From: Saccharina japonica
Taxonomy: Eukaryota > Sar > Phaeophyceae > Laminariales > Laminariaceae
Length of the DNA: 64,000 nucleotides
Assembly: GCA_008828725.1 (NCBI GenBank)
Contig: MEHQ01001862.1
Coordinates: 16,938-80,937 of the forward strand
Reading direction: 5' to 3'
A program made the translations under genes and the position numbers. The first letter of the stretch is position 1. Every line of letters starts with the position of its first letter. The notes beneath the pieces were generated by a model. It made no database searches. It was not told where the DNA came from and saw only the letters and a list, made by a program, of their open reading frames with translations. This document shows, in pieces, positions 20,500 through 32,079 of this stretch.

Positions 20500-22270
20500 A
20501 ATGCCCCTACTCGCGTTGGACCTTCCAGTTAATCCATAAGCTCCAACCTTGCACCTTGGTCCGCCGGGTCGACGTCGCAACTCGTCCGAATGCGTAGTGG
20601 CCTGAAAAATCTGCAAACACCCCCCCGTCTTCTCCCCCTTCAAACACCTCGGCCTGCTGATCCTCCCCTTCGGCCGTTAATTGTCCACTGCATCGCCGTT
20701 GAACAATCGCCCCACCATACGACCGACTTCTCACCCTTTGCTGACCTGCTCATCATGTTCACTCTCACCCCTTAGACTGTCGTCCCCATTTACAACAGCT
20801 CCGGGCCTTGTTCAGCAACTGTTTTCCACCCCTGCCCGTTCTACGTTACTCCTGATCTGTCGAGAGTTGTCTCCAATGCACTGCCCTCCCCTGGCACAGC
20901 CCAAACACCTCCAACGAATCGTCTAAACCAGGTCCCTATGCGGTTTTGGTCCACGACTGTGACAACGGAGCTTCCGACCTCTCTCCTCCCCCCGCCACGG
21001 AGTCGCCAACCTCTCTCCTTTCTACCCCGCCCCCCTTCCACCTTGTCCCCATTTTCCATTTCCCATTGAAATGAAGCTTGCTCAGCTGCAAACGTCACCA
21101 CACGCCTCCAAAGCTCCCCCGCCACCCCCCCCTTCCATTTTGGCAGTGCACGCCCTCAACGCGCACTGTCAATGTCGTTCCGTGCACTGCTCCCCCACTC
21201 CCTTCCCCCCTCGTTGTGTACGCGGCCCCATCGCGCAACTACCCTCTCGTTCCGTGCTCCGTCTTCCACCCAGGTTCCGTGCTCGGCTTCCCCCCTCGTT
21301 CCGTTTGCGGCCCCGTCGGCCATCTCCCCGTCCGTTCCGGCCCCGCATCTCCCCTTTCGTTTCCTGCACGGCGCCGTCGTGCACTTAACCGTCGGTTCCT
21401 GTCCCGCCCCCGTCCCTCCCTCCTGGTTTTCGATGCGCGGCCCCGCCGCACACTCGAAAGCTCGTCCCATCCACGGCCTCGCTCATACCTTCCCCTCGTT
21501 CCGTGTGCAGCCTCGTCGCACAACTCATGACCCGTTTCGGCCCTACCCTGCACCTTCGCACGCTCTCCGTGTACGGCCCGGCCGCGCATTTACCCCTGCA
21601 TTCCGGCCCCGCCATTTACCTTCCCCCCGCCCGCCTAGGTCAGGTCGCGCACCTCGCTCGTTGCATGGTGATCCCCGACGCGTACGTCCCCGCTCGTTCC
21701 TGCCCTAACTACACTGCACTCTCGTTACACGCCCGTCCCGCGCCGTTCACCTCCCCCGTCGTTCAGTGTGCGGCATCGGCGCGCTAGTATCGACTCGTTT
21801 GGTTTGCGGCCCCGTTGGCGCACGCTTATCTCTTCCTCAGTCGCCCCCCGGTTTCGCGTTCGGCCCCGCCGTTCATCCCTCCTGGCCGTACGTTTGCGGC
21901 TCCGCCTGGAACTTGCTCCCGCAGGCACGTACACGCCCCCCCCGCGCTTCTCTAGTCTCGTTCGGTGTGCGTCGTTGTTGACGCACACTTCTCCTCCTTT
22001 TAGTCGACACCCCGTTTCGAGTTCATCCCCGCCGGTCAACTCCACCCATGTCTTGTGTGTGGCCCCGCCGCGCGCTCGCCTCACCAGTTCCGTGCGCGGC
22101 CCCGCCGCGCTCTTCTCGGCTCGGTTTGTGTACGGCCCCGTCGCCGCTCAATTCTTCCCCTCTCACTCGCCCCTGTGTTTCGTGTTCGGTCCCGTGGTTC
22201 ATCTTCCCTCATGTTACGTTCGCGGCCCCGACGCGCACTCACTTCCCCAGTTACGTGCGCGCCCTTCCCT
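20500..22270 (+). repeat. Degenerate C-rich minisatellite, unit about 50-60 bp
   Basis: From about 21170 the motif TTCCGTGYGCGGCCCCGYCGC recurs roughly every 50-60 bp with many substitutions and indels, for example near 21215, 21300, 21430, 21510, 21560, 22050, 22095, 22130 and 22220. The part before 21170 is C/T-rich without a clear unit. Long open frames on both strands are an effect of composition; their peptides are Arg/Pro/Ser/Ala-rich and low complexity. Confidence 0.75.
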
Positions 22271-22429
22271 TCACCGACAATGATAAGGAGCAACTTCTGC
22301 ATCAAAGATGAACATATTCCAGGTGTAACAGATAGGTTGGGGGACATGTTTTGGGGGGAGGAGTGGAGTCGATGTGGGCCGAATACATCGCTCTCTTTCT
22401 ATCTCCCTGTCGTCGTTATGTCCGTGCTT

Positions 22430-22720
22430 TCGTGCACGCCTGCCCGCGTATGTTTGAGTTCTACTGCCATCTGCCCGCGTATGTTGGCGTGCCCGCCCCG
22501 TCTTGCTGACCGTGCCCGCGTGTGTGTGTACAGGCGTGCTACCCGTGGCCTTGTGGTGTCGCCCGCCCGCGTGAGTTTGCGTGCTTGCATCATCGTACTG
22601 CCCGCGCTTCGTGTACGCCGTCCGCGTGAGTTTGCGTGCCCGCACTGTTGTGATACTCGCGCTTTCCCACCTGTCCTTGCCCGCGTATGTTTGCGTCCTC
22701 GAACCTCTGCCATATCCACG
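22430..22720 (+). repeat. Degenerate minisatellite with CCCGCGTATGTTTGCGTGCC motif
   Basis: The motif CCCGCGTRWGTTTGCGT recurs at about 22445, 22480, 22515, 22565, 22620 and 22680, separated by variable CTGC/CTTG-rich spacers. It is a different motif from the preceding array but similar in style. Confidence 0.7.
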
Positions 22721-22729
22721 CACCTGCGG

Positions 22730-23685
22730 CCGATATTCGAAACCCAAGAACAAGCACGGCAGCGCGCACCACCAAGCACGCCGGCACGCACCAACGGGAA
22801 ATTGACCTTGGTGGTCGCCGGGAGCGGGGGGTCAGCAACCCTCGCCGTTGGTCTGTTGGGGAAGAGAGGGATTCGTTATGTTGGGTGATTTTTGTGTTGG
22901 TTTCGTTAGTCCCCGCAAGGCAGTGATGCGTTAGTTTGGCGAAACGGTGGGCTGGTTAGTTTATTTACCTGGTGGCGGAAGCACGGATACAAGGAGGGGG
23001 GCGACGTGGTGATTTTCTGCGACGTCTCCTTGACGGCAGGCCCTGAATTCCCTCGCCGTAGACTTTCAGGGTTTCCGTTTCGGGCTGTTCTTGCCTGAGC
23101 TATTTCGGCATTGGTTTGTATTTTAGTTTGCTGCGTTGGGGGGGGGGGTTAGGTTAAAAGCAGTGTTGTGTGACGGCTTCCTGACGGGGAGCGTCGACCG
23201 TCACGGTGAGTACCGCTGGAGTGCGAACTGGGTGGTGCGGCTGCTCTATACCAACAGGGCCCACCCTCACAGTGTGCTATGCCAACGGCACCCACCCGCG
23301 TGCCATCGGACTTTTCTGCAGTAGGTAGTGTGGGCGGCGCCGCGTCGGAAGCACGGGTCGTTTAGCGTGAGGGATCGGCGTGGGGGTTGATATTTTGTTG
23401 TCGAGGGCTATGTTTGTTTAATGCGTGGGTTATTTAGTTTTACGCGTGAGTAACGGGTTGTTCTAGGCCGGAGATGGTGTTGTTGGTTTATGCGGAGGTC
23501 AACTCAATAATTCGGCTCGGTTGACTGACTTGGGTTTTGTGTCCCTGCATATGGACGGGAGCCCTCTGCTCGCGATCGAGACGGGTAAATATCTCTCAAG
23601 AAGGCGCGCGGTCCGGAACGCCCCAACCATAAGGGAACGTCCCGCTCACCGCGTTAGGGAATAAAACGGTGCATGAGTGTGCGTG
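22730..23685. other. Intergenic, no gene seen
   Basis: GC-rich frames end quickly. A poly-G run lies at 23138-23147. No repeat family assigned. Confidence 0.4.
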
Positions 23686-23688
23686 CTG

Positions 23689-24330
23689 TCAGAGGTCTTC
23701 CTGTCGAAAAATGACTGGTTTTATCTCCTCAGTCTTGGTTGGCATAGTGTAGTTCGGACCCACCGCCTTAGATATCGCTTGACCTGCTTCGTCCGGCCGA
23801 CAAGCTGGTGAGGATGTTAAAGCGGTTTTCATGGGTCGGCGGGTTTTCAGAAAAGGGCTGGGCGTGATGATGGAAAGGGGAAATGCGAATTTAACCCGGA
23901 GATAAAACGCCTTCATGTAAGAATGGGTTCGCAGAGGAAACCCACAACTGCAACGTAGCTCTTTATAGGATGTTTTGTTACCCTCGCTGATTTACTACAC
24001 AACGACAGTACCGATTATGACAGCGCTACCCGATGGCAAGCCAGCAAGGACCGCAGGCGGCGTCGTATAACGATCAGTCAATGCATGAACTTCGGACGAG
24101 ATTGAACGTCTTGTGTACTTGCCCAGGACGGAAGGCTGGGCAGGAGGGCTCTGGGATAGTACGATCGATGTGTTTTGTGCCGTGCATATCGGGCTATGGC
24201 GAGAGCCCGTAGCGAAGTTCCCATCATGAGTAATGTGAATGCATGCGTCATGACTACCTCCTATGAACTGATGTACACGCAGCACTTTACTCTGACAGAA
24301 ACCTATGCTCGTCACCCATTGCGAGAGCAT
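23689..24330 (-). other. Possible coding remnants, unassigned
   Basis: Two minus-strand stretches in the same frame have protein-like composition (GSHDACIHITHDGNFATG, AVLAGLPSGSAVIIGTVVV, then AGQAISKAVGPNYTMPTKTE and IKPVIFRQEDL). They are separated by stops between 23995 and 23917. No family is recognised; they could be pieces of an old retroelement or gene. Low confidence that they are coding at all. Confidence 0.2.
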
Positions 24331-24824
24331 TGAAAAGACAATCCGTGAACGGCAGCTCTTTCACAGAAGGGCGCCGGTGCTGCAGCACAAGGGGCGTTTG
24401 CCCAGTCGGGTAACGTTCATGACGATGGCTGGTGAAAGGAGGGGTGAACGCGAGAGTTTAACACTTGGCATAAATGCATAGTCGAAGACCCTTTGTAGGG
24501 AGTGTCGAGCCACCGATGATCAGCGGAACACTCCCCCTTGATGTTTATCGTATACTATACCGCGCTGTGATCCACTGCAGCAAAAAGAGGCGGGTGAGTG
24601 GTACCGATTGTTGCTCGAGGAAACCGAACAGTTCATTATCAAGTAGCACGATGATGAGGCAAGGCTGAGTAGGCAGCGCCGCGCATCCATCGTGGATTGG
24701 TGTCCAAGGGAAGGGAGGAGGGGGTGCAACAGGAGGAGTAAGGGGAAACCAACTCAAAAGAACGGGAGGTAGGGGGGGCAATAGGAGGAGCAGAAGGGAA
24801 GCCATGGTCAATGACTGCAGGAAG

Positions 24825-24965
24825 GAGACGGCAGACAGGGTAGCAAGGTACTACTGTAGGTCAACTAGTGAGTGGAACCTGCCTCTGTGACTCGTACCGC
24901 GAACTGCTGCAGCTGCTTCGAACGAGACATTTGTCGCAGTTTCGTTTCATTATCATCAGTGTGTT
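24825..24965 (+). repeat. Dispersed repeat pair, copy 1
   Basis: GTAGCAAGGTACTACTG, CAACTAGTGAGTGGAACCTG, then AACTGCTGCAGCT; matches 26255-26345 (GTAACAAGGTACCAGG, GACTAGTAGGTAGAACCTG, AACTGCTGCAGCT). Confidence 0.65.
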
Positions 24966-25316
24966 TGCGACAGAAGTAAAAACCAAACCCGCTAAAATAA
25001 GTGAGTTCCCTTCTCTTCATGATTTCGGTGTATTTGCGAGTGAGGTAAATCAAATCGTGCGAGCGATGCCTCCGAAAATTGCGGGGGGAAGTGGGGGTGC
25101 GTGTCCACGCAGAAAAACAAAAATAACAAATAACAAAACACAAAACCGGCGTACGAGTAGCAACGGCAGCCCAGCAACACTGGTGACGGCAGAGTTGATC
25201 GCAGTGCCACCGCTGCTATCGCACGACCGCAAGCAGCAGCTCAGCTAGCGGCAGCTACGTAACGTCGGCTAACAGCAGCATCTACTTGAGCAACATACTC
25301 ACCAACATAATTTGCC

Positions 25317-25450
25317 CCAGCAGCAGCAGCAGCAGCAGCAGCAAAAGAAGCAGAAACAGCTTACATTTTTGCATTTTTCGAGTTTAGGACATATTATTAT
25401 TTTCGTCTTGTGCTAGTGCTGCTGCTTCTGCTGCTGCTGTTGCTGCTGCC
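25317..25450. repeat. CAG run and CTG run forming an inverted pair
   Basis: (CAG)8 at about 25319-25342 is followed within 75 bp by a CTG-rich run (GCTGCTGCTTCTGCTGCTGC) at 25417-25448. The two are complementary and could fold back. Confidence 0.8.
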
Positions 25451-26250
25451 CACGATCTACGCGCGCCACCGCACCGGCGCGCTCCGCGGCGAGCACGCCC
25501 GGCACCCTACACATAATGCGTAGCGGAGCGCAGCCCCTGTTAAGCTAGTGCGGCTGCTGTTACCGCAGTGTGGTTGAATTGGAATGATACACGAGCTGTC
25601 ATGTTGTCGTGCTCCACAAGCAAGGCGGTACAAGCACGTGTACATATAAATACTCGTACTCGTACCAGTATTCCTTTCTGAACGAGGCATCCTCCACGAC
25701 GCCAAACGGGTGAGAGCGTACCGTAGTGGACCATCGGGAGTCCGCCGGCACCTCTCTGCCACAATCCAACGCCGCTTGTCCGCGTCATACCCCAATTACA
25801 CCTCTCGAGTCTTCGTGCCCCCAGCGGTTGGTTGTTGTGTTGTGTGCCACAAGCAGCGCAGGTTAGTGCGCGCGAGGCCTTGAAGCCTGCTCGGTGTATA
25901 TAAGCCAATTATATGGAGACCAAAGATGTACCGTACATTTCGTCGGATTACTACTGTACAGCACCGTGCATCAAGCACATTTTATCCCTTTTTCCAAATA
26001 CATACATTTAATCCTACCTTCGGGGATTGTTGTCGAGAAGGAAATGTAAACCAAAACGTTATCGAGAACCTTCCATAATTTGCGCTTCGAGCCTCCGTGA
26101 TTTTGTTTCCTTTTTGCTTCCTGGAATTATTCCTGTCCCTAAGAAAATGGGTCTCGTTTCGTGGGTGGACAACGAGCGCGTGTTGTTGTTTCATTGTTTG
26201 GCATTGCCTGTCGCACCCCCCGGCACGGTTGGCAAACGCAAAAAGGAGGC
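25451..26250. other. Intergenic, no gene seen
   Basis: Short frames only. Nothing recognisable on either strand. Confidence 0.4.
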
Positions 26251-26254
26251 GACA

Positions 26255-26345
26255 GGCAGAGTAACAAGGTACCAGGCCGACTAGTAGGTAGAACCTGTCT
26301 ATCCTACGCGTATGACAAACTGCTGCAGCTTCCTGGACGTTTCTT
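26255..26345 (+). repeat. Dispersed repeat pair, copy 2
   Basis: Partner of 24825-24965, same orientation, about 1.4 kb downstream. Confidence 0.65.
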
Positions 26346-26989
26346 TCATTGTGCTTCGGTTTGCCCTGGTATTCCTGTCGTTTCTTTCGTTGGTTTTGTA
26401 GTGTCTGCCACATCTCGTTCGGGGGGGCACGATACTATCTTCGATTGTTTCTCCAATGTACGTTCGTTGTTTTCGCTCGTTTCTGTTTCTACGATTCCTC
26501 TGTGTCGCTGGTTTGTGACCACGTATCATGTACTCGAATATATCTAGGATTCAATTATTGGCACGGAAACTGGATGTGCTGGATGTGGACGAGTAGAAAC
26601 AACAGTTTGATGTCAACAATACACAAGACACATACATGTAATACTGCCACCTGACATGGCGGTTGCCGCTGGAAGACAATCTTGGGCGTGACTGTATTGT
26701 TACAGGGTGGCGTCTGCATCTCAGTACCCTATGATTCCGGTGCAAAATGTGAAAGAGTGCGAATTGGAAAGCTACATGAACGTCTACGAGCAGCATTATT
26801 GTACCTGTGAGCCCCGCTCCATTTGTTTCTAGATGAAATCTAATTGAAAAACCGACGAGGTATGAGTTGGAAGTAAACGCTGTACAAAGTACATGACTGC
26901 ACAACACGGAGTTATAGATGTCACCTCTTTAAATATCCCTGTACGATATGTCATGGTGTACGTTTCGTGCTTGGACGAGTAGGTAACCC

Positions 26990-27080
26990 CTGATGTGTCA
27001 GAAGCCTTCGTCGCAGTCGTGCACTGAGTCGTAGCAGGGCAGGCTGTTGGCGTAGCACTTTCCGTCTGAGCACCGGCGAT
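26990..27080 (-). pseudogene. LDL-receptor class A-like fragment
   Basis: One minus-strand frame reads RRCSDGKCYANSLPCYDSVH followed by DCDEGF and a stop. The spacing of cysteines and the acidic end (C.DGKC....C......DCDEG) resembles an LDLa repeat, a calcium-binding extracellular module. The six-cysteine pattern is incomplete and the frame is closed just upstream and downstream, so this is a remnant or an exon with unseen splice sites. A database domain search would decide. Confidence 0.3.
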
Positions 27081-27249
27081 AATCATATCATAGCAGGAAA
27101 ACGCAAACGGAAGCACAAAATCATTGGATATTTGACATAAAAGGAGCGCATATATATCGTTATCGGTATTATACGATACTTCATATGTTTACGTAGCACA
27201 AACGGGACACGATATACAGGTTGAAGCAATCCGGTTGAGAATGAAACTC

Positions 27250-27338
27250 TCCATACATACGGAGACTCGAAGCCTCAATCTCCGACCTAACATGCTTTAT
27301 GGATACCTGTTAGACCATCGGGGCGCGACCGGTTTGGG
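27250..27338 (-). mobile_element. SINE tRNA-like head only (copy 6)
   Basis: On the minus strand: GGTCGCGCCCCGATGGTCTA, an internal stem-loop region, and a B box GCTTCGAGTCTCC, followed by GTATGGAGAG. The body is absent. It matches the head subtype at 42238. Confidence 0.7.
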
Positions 27339-27344
27339 TTAAGG

Positions 27345-28130
27345 TGAACGTGTGAATTTTATTTATTCCACCTTCGTGACCCACGATAAACTCTAAACTA
27401 TATAATTCCCCTCCTCACTGTTTCTCGCTTGTCTCCCCCAGCGACGAAGTTTGACGGGTTTCCATGAAGTACTACGAATAAAGCCAGTCGGTTTCAAGGA
27501 CCCAATCCTCATATCACATCACGCGATCACATCACATGATACATACTAGAGGTAAAATCCACTATAATGATGTTATAGTTCGAAGTAGTGGTGTTCCTGA
27601 AAAGGTACGTGCGATTTTTTTTTGTTTTTATATCCTCCGGCGGATGGGTAAAAATAAAGCTTACGCCCTCATAGTCGGTGTTGTTGGATATATATGTATA
27701 CAAGGCTTTCCTTCGGAGCGGTTGTAAGATCGGAATTGATTATTTCACGAATATAATTTGCTTGTAGTTGGGTTTGGACTAGTCCGCCAAACATTGCAGT
27801 TGTATGAGGGATGAGTGTGACCACAATGAGGTACGATTTTACAGCACATTAAACTATAGCCTACATCAAACCGTCCATATGCGGGCGACGGAAGAAAATT
27901 ATAGTGGTAAGGTTTGACACAACACACCGTAGAAATGATGCCCCCCAACCCGGAACGATGAAAAAACACCAGAATACGTCCCGAAATGGGGATACCGACA
28001 CTCCAAACAAACCAAAAAAATATAGCTGTGCTCTGGCTGTTGCTCCTGGGGCTGCGATTCTGTTTGTTTATCGTGCTCAAGCTGGGTGCTGAGGTAGTTG
28101 ACCGCAACGTACCTTGATCCCCGAATTAGT
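27345..28130. other. Intergenic, no gene seen
   Basis: Short frames only, no recognised repeat. Confidence 0.4.
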
Positions 28131-28134
28131 ACCC

Positions 28135-28765
28135 TCCGGAAGCATGGAATGGTTTGCGTTTGAACTGTGAAGACGAAGATTTGGGATCTCAGTCGATGCA
28201 CCGCGGTAGATAGTAGATACAAACATAGAAGAACGCCTGTGTACATGCATGAGGACAGTGAGTAGTAGGGTCAGACGTTTAGCCGAGGGGATGGAGTGGG
28301 TTGCGTTTGAGGTGGGAAGACTGAGACTCGGAATCTCAGTCGATGCTTAGCCTTGCAGTATCATAGTTGCTAAACTAGAAGAAGGCGTGTGTAGCAGGGG
28401 GTGATACAATTTTATTCAATAGCATCACGCTGAGGTGGCGCTGTCCCTTCTTATGTACCATCAATAGATATACCGCGGTACGATGTAGTATGGGGAGGGA
28501 GATGTCATTGGTCTAAACTGTGAAAGGAAATTTGCGCGATGATTGGTGCAAAAAAGCGTAGGTCGGCCGGTGCCGTTCATGCAGGGCCGCCACTCGTAAT
28601 AGTATCATCATATCAGTATACTATTCTCTACCTGGTATACTATTACTGTATGTATACTTGTAGTGATGCCATGGCAGACTGTCGAGCTTTAAAGCTACCT
28701 CGGTGGGGTAGGGGTTGGGGTTGGGGTTGGGGTTGGGGTTGAGGTTGGGGTTGGGTTGGTGTGCG
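28135..28765 (+). repeat. Family H repeat block, copy 2, ending in TTGGGG repeats
   Basis: Starts near GGAAGCATGGAATGGTTTGC. It contains a tandem of GTTTGCGTTTGA.. AATCTCAGTCGATGC units (about 135 bp apart) and ends in GCTTTAAAGCTACCTCGG plus at least six TTGGGG-type repeats (28705-28756). It is about half the length of copy 1 because internal blocks are missing. Confidence 0.8.
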
Positions 28766-29290
28766 GCAGCACATGGATGGCGGTGGGAGGGTCCACTGTC
28801 AATAGTGACACGACAAGCAGAATAACTGCTTACTCCGTTGGGGATGGGTCGGCTTACACTCTGAAGGAGTGTTTTGAAAAGGCAATACCAAGTGTGATGA
28901 ACTGGTGATATGTAATTTCAACGTAAAAAATGGTTTCCTTGTTTGGTTCTGTTTTTTGGGCCCCTTGCTCCAACTGGCTGTGAAGGATCGGATTTTGAGC
29001 TGGGGATAGTCGGAGGGCATACTATTAATAAGTGTAACAATAAGATAATGTAAGTTAAGTTAATGTGAATGTGGTATTTGGCTTCCTGGTTTGGTTATCG
29101 TGTGTGTTTTGGTGTTCCTACATTGGCTACTATGAGGGAACGACCGGTGTTAGAGCTGGACGTCATCGGAGGGGGGATGGTAATTGTGATGATCTAATAA
29201 TAAGAAAATACTCTGATGATTTCTTGTCTAAATTATGGCACTGCCTTTTTTTTATCGTTGTCGGCTTTTACCGCAACCAAACCGTCCGAT
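28766..29290. other. Intergenic, no gene seen
   Basis: No repeat or coding feature recognised; one frame from 29065 merges into the GAT microsatellite and is unlikely to be a gene. Confidence 0.4.
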
Positions 29291-29299
29291 ATGAGGACA

Positions 29300-29395
29300 T
29301 ACATGGTGATGATGATAATTATTGTGATGACGATGATGATGATAGTTATCGCGATGATGAGGATGATGGTGGTGATGATGATGATGATGATGACA
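29300..29395 (+). repeat. GAT trinucleotide microsatellite
   Basis: Imperfect (GAT)n with GGT and TAT interruptions. It would encode an Asp run in one frame, but the frame has no gene context. Confidence 0.85.
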
Positions 29396-29414
29396 CTACA
29401 CAAATATCAAAACC

Positions 29415-29860
29415 AGGCCTTAACGAGGTTGAAAATACCAAAAATAGGCCTTGACGCGCTCAAAACAACAAAAAAAAATGCCGTAAAGGTCATTCTTGTC
29501 GGAGCCATAAATTTCTAAACATTCCATTTTGTTTTTCGCGCAATTTTCTAGATTTCCATTTTCTTTTGTTTTCCGTTTATTGGAACGCGAAGCCTTTCAA
29601 ACATTTTGCCCTCTGAAGAATTTCCAATATTTCCCATTTTCCCCTATGTATCCTCTTTTTCATTTTCATTTTTGAGAAAAATATCGGAAATTATGGAAAA
29701 AAAGCTGCTTGATAAGAATGGCCCTAACACGCTCAAAAATGCCAAAAGAGGCCTCGACGCGCCCAAAACGGCCAAAACAAGAGGCCCTGACGCGCTCAAA
29801 AAGACGAAAAGAGGCCTGGCGCGCTCTAAAAGACCAACGGAGATCTTGCCGCGCCCCAAA
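29415..29860 (+). repeat. Degenerate minisatellite, GGCCTTGACGCGCTCAAAA motif
   Basis: Units of about 33-36 bp (AGGCCTTGACGCGCTCAAAA, then a YGCCAAAA-type linker) occur at 29415-29480 and 29720-29860. A T/A-rich spacer of about 240 bp that lacks the motif lies between them. Confidence 0.75.
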
Positions 29861-29869
29861 TATAAATAT

Positions 29870-30485
29870 CTTACAATGCAATTTGTGGTCAAAGCTAAAA
29901 ATGCGCTTGGGACGGTGGGTGTGTTTTATATTTGGCGTCGATTGGTTACTGGTCTCGCCATTACTGTTACTACCTACGTACGACGTCTGCTTTTCAACAG
30001 AACGGGCGAGTTGAGTTTCTTTCCCTGAAGATGAACAGGCCACGTTCACGCTAGTAAGGGGGAAGAAACAAAACAAAAGCGACCTGGCTGGAGGAGAAAA
30101 ATCGCGTTTTTTTTTATCGGACCCGTTTTCCCCTGAAAGCCATTTTTCGTTTGCGTTTTCCCCTTTCTGAAAGTGGTATACTTCTAAGCATAGATGGACG
30201 CCTCAGCCTGGTTTATCGTTGTTTTTTTTCCCCCTTACTGAAAGTGGTATAGTTCTTATGATGCATTAACGCTTCAATTTGGGGGCATCATAGGCATCAT
30301 ACTAGTAGTACTATAGGATTAGTGATAGTAATGAGGACAAAAATGCCGCCAACCGGGGGCTATCATGAATCATCCCCGCCACTAATCAACCAAGTGAGTG
30401 CCTTCGAGCGCTATTAAAAGTCTGCTGCATATTATTAAAACATTGAAACGCTTTTAGGGATCCAGGTTTATATAGCGATTCAAGA
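29870..30485. other. Intergenic, no gene seen
   Basis: A short duplicated block, TTTTCCCC..CTGAAAGTGGTATA, occurs near 30155-30185 and 30225-30255. No gene is supported. Confidence 0.45.
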
Positions 30486-30489
30486 ACAA

Positions 30490-30705
30490 CATGTAAGTAC
30501 CGTAAGTGCGGTCGTATTTTCAACACCGTCTAAGAAGAGCGGTCTTACCAACCGTCATAAGTAAGTATGGTCTTATCCTGCCGTCTAAATAAGTGTGGTA
30601 CTATCAGCACCGTCTAAGAAGAGCGGTCTTGTCAACCGTCTAAGTAAGTATGGTCTTATCCTGCCGTCTAAGTAAATGTGGTATCATCGATGCCGTCTAT
30701 AATGC
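30490..30705 (+). repeat. 28-bp minisatellite with 84-bp higher-order unit
   Basis: The 28-bp unit CCGTCTAAGTAAGTATGGTC plus TTATCCTG occurs in three sub-types (AAGAAGAGCGGTC, AAGTAAGTATGGTC, AATAAGTGTGGTA). The sub-type CCGTCTAAGAAGAGCGGTC recurs at 30526 and 30610, exactly 84 bp apart, so triplets are repeated as a block. Confidence 0.85.
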
Positions 30706-30709
30706 CAGG

Positions 30710-31540
30710 TATCGTACAGCAAGTGACAGCATGCTGCGATTTTGCGTGTCGCATGCACGTAGTATAATTCATCGCTGCTGAACGTCAGTTATACCTGAGA
30801 CGCGTTCCGTACCCCCCCCCCTATTATAGTATTATAGCATTATTTGCCTTCCGGCAAAGTGCAGGGCATTACTCACTCAGAATGAAAAAGTTGACACAAT
30901 TCGTCGAATACCACCAATCTCATCCAACCTATTCTCCACCCCTGCGTCTACTCAATTAAATACGCACTATCACCCTTTACCCAAATCTTGTGCCTGCTAT
31001 ATATCTATTCGCCGTGCAGTATTATAGTGTTATAATATTCTAGTATTCTAGTATTCTAGTACTTCTTATTATTCTAGTATTATAAGCAAGCACATTACAT
31101 CATAAGGACAGCAGTAGCCTGGTCTGTTAGCCTTGCTAAAGTGCAGTAGCCGTTCCTTGCTGCAAATCGTCACTTTTTCCCGACACTTTCTCCCCCTCTA
31201 TACTATCATCAAGTTAATCCAGTAAGCCCCAACGGCGTTACGAGTACGGGGATGTAGTAGTTTATAGTCCCCGCCATCACGTAGTACGTCTTATTATTTA
31301 GATATCTCTGTCTCTTCTTGTGTTGCAAGATAAAGTTGGGCCGCTTTCTTCGCTGGACGCCAGCCGGGGGCAGAACCCGCCAAGTCCAACTTGCGTAATT
31401 TTATCGAGCCAGGCAGCCAGTCTGCTGCCGCACCACCTCTGAAACGCCCCAGCAATGAATCGATTGCCGGTGGGACCATGCTCTAAAAATTAGCCCCTTT
31501 TTCAGCTCTCTATGTATAACTGGTACCGTATAGTGAAGCC
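30710..31540. other. Intergenic, short ATTCTAGT tandem repeat
   Basis: (ATTCTAGT)n occurs at about 31037-31075. A minus-strand frame near 31294-31479 is open but unrecognised. Nothing else is supportable. Confidence 0.45.
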
Positions 31541-31542
31541 AA

Positions 31543-31810
31543 ACAACGATAGAGGTATAAGGTATACCTTTTTTTGGCTGAAACGTTTTCTGAACGACCT
31601 ATTAAAGCCTCCTTAACCCAAAACCGTCGGACTTTTTCATTAATTCTTGTGTTGCAACATTTTTCAGAGTATACTTCGGTCATCAGATTGTTCATCGGGT
31701 ACGTGGCACTTTTAGGTTCCTCCGAAAACAGTTTTTTACTTACTATTAGTATAGACATCCTCAAGTGAGGAGCTACGAAACATGATGACGCACCCCTACC
31801 ATAGCATGCT
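31543..31810 (+). mobile_element. GACGC-terminal foldback element, copy D1
   Basis: Left end AACGATAGAGGTATAAGG, then TTTTTTTGGCTGAAACG. Interior blocks: AAACCGTCGGACTTTTTCAT, TTGTGTTGCAACATTTTTC, CATCGGGTACGTGGCAC. Right end CACCCCTACCATAGCATGC, the eroded inverse of the left end. No coding capacity. Confidence 0.8.
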
Positions 31811-31861
31811 TCGTTTGTCATGCTTCTCCCCCAGCGGGACCCTTCGGGGGCGCCATCGGCG

Positions 31862-31892
31862 ACCCCCCCCCCCCCCCCNNGGGGGGGGGGTG
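31862..31892. other. Poly-C / NN / poly-G junction, assembly gap
   Basis: A C run is followed by two ambiguous bases (31879-31880) and a G run. The sequence is unresolved here; length and continuity cannot be trusted. Confidence 0.9.
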
Positions 31893-32075
31893 GGGGCGTA
31901 CTCATTTGTTGCTTGCCTTAGTCCTTTGACCATTGACCACGCATCCCTTTCGAGACGGAGCACCGTTCCTACTCCTAATAGAGACACCTCCAACATTGGG
32001 CGCGCATTACGTTGTTTCCATATATCACAAATACACTTTTTGCTAATCTTATCCCCTTCCTGTTTCGCCGCCTGT
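31890..32075 (-). repeat. Poly-C-terminated repeat (family G copy 2)
   Basis: Reverse-complement partner of 13965-14178. On the minus strand it ends GCAAGCAACAAATGAGTACG and a C run that abuts the assembly gap. Confidence 0.85.
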
Positions 32076-32079
32076 GGGT

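Noticed and set aside
21078..22888. Long open frames (up to about 277 codons) on both strands
   Set aside because: The region is a degenerate GC-rich minisatellite. Peptides are Arg/Pro/Ser/Ala-rich, overlap in several frames and show no domain.
23689..24330. A retrotransposon polyprotein
   Set aside because: The minus-strand text is protein-like, but I found no protease, RT, RNase H or integrase motif, so I left it unassigned.
28705..28756. A telomere or chromosome end
   Set aside because: Only about 50 bp of TTGGGG-type repeat, internal, flanked by unique DNA on both sides and tied to a repeat family.
29065..29454. A 129-codon Asp-rich protein
   Set aside because: The acidic half is the GAT microsatellite, and the frame lacks conserved features or splice context.
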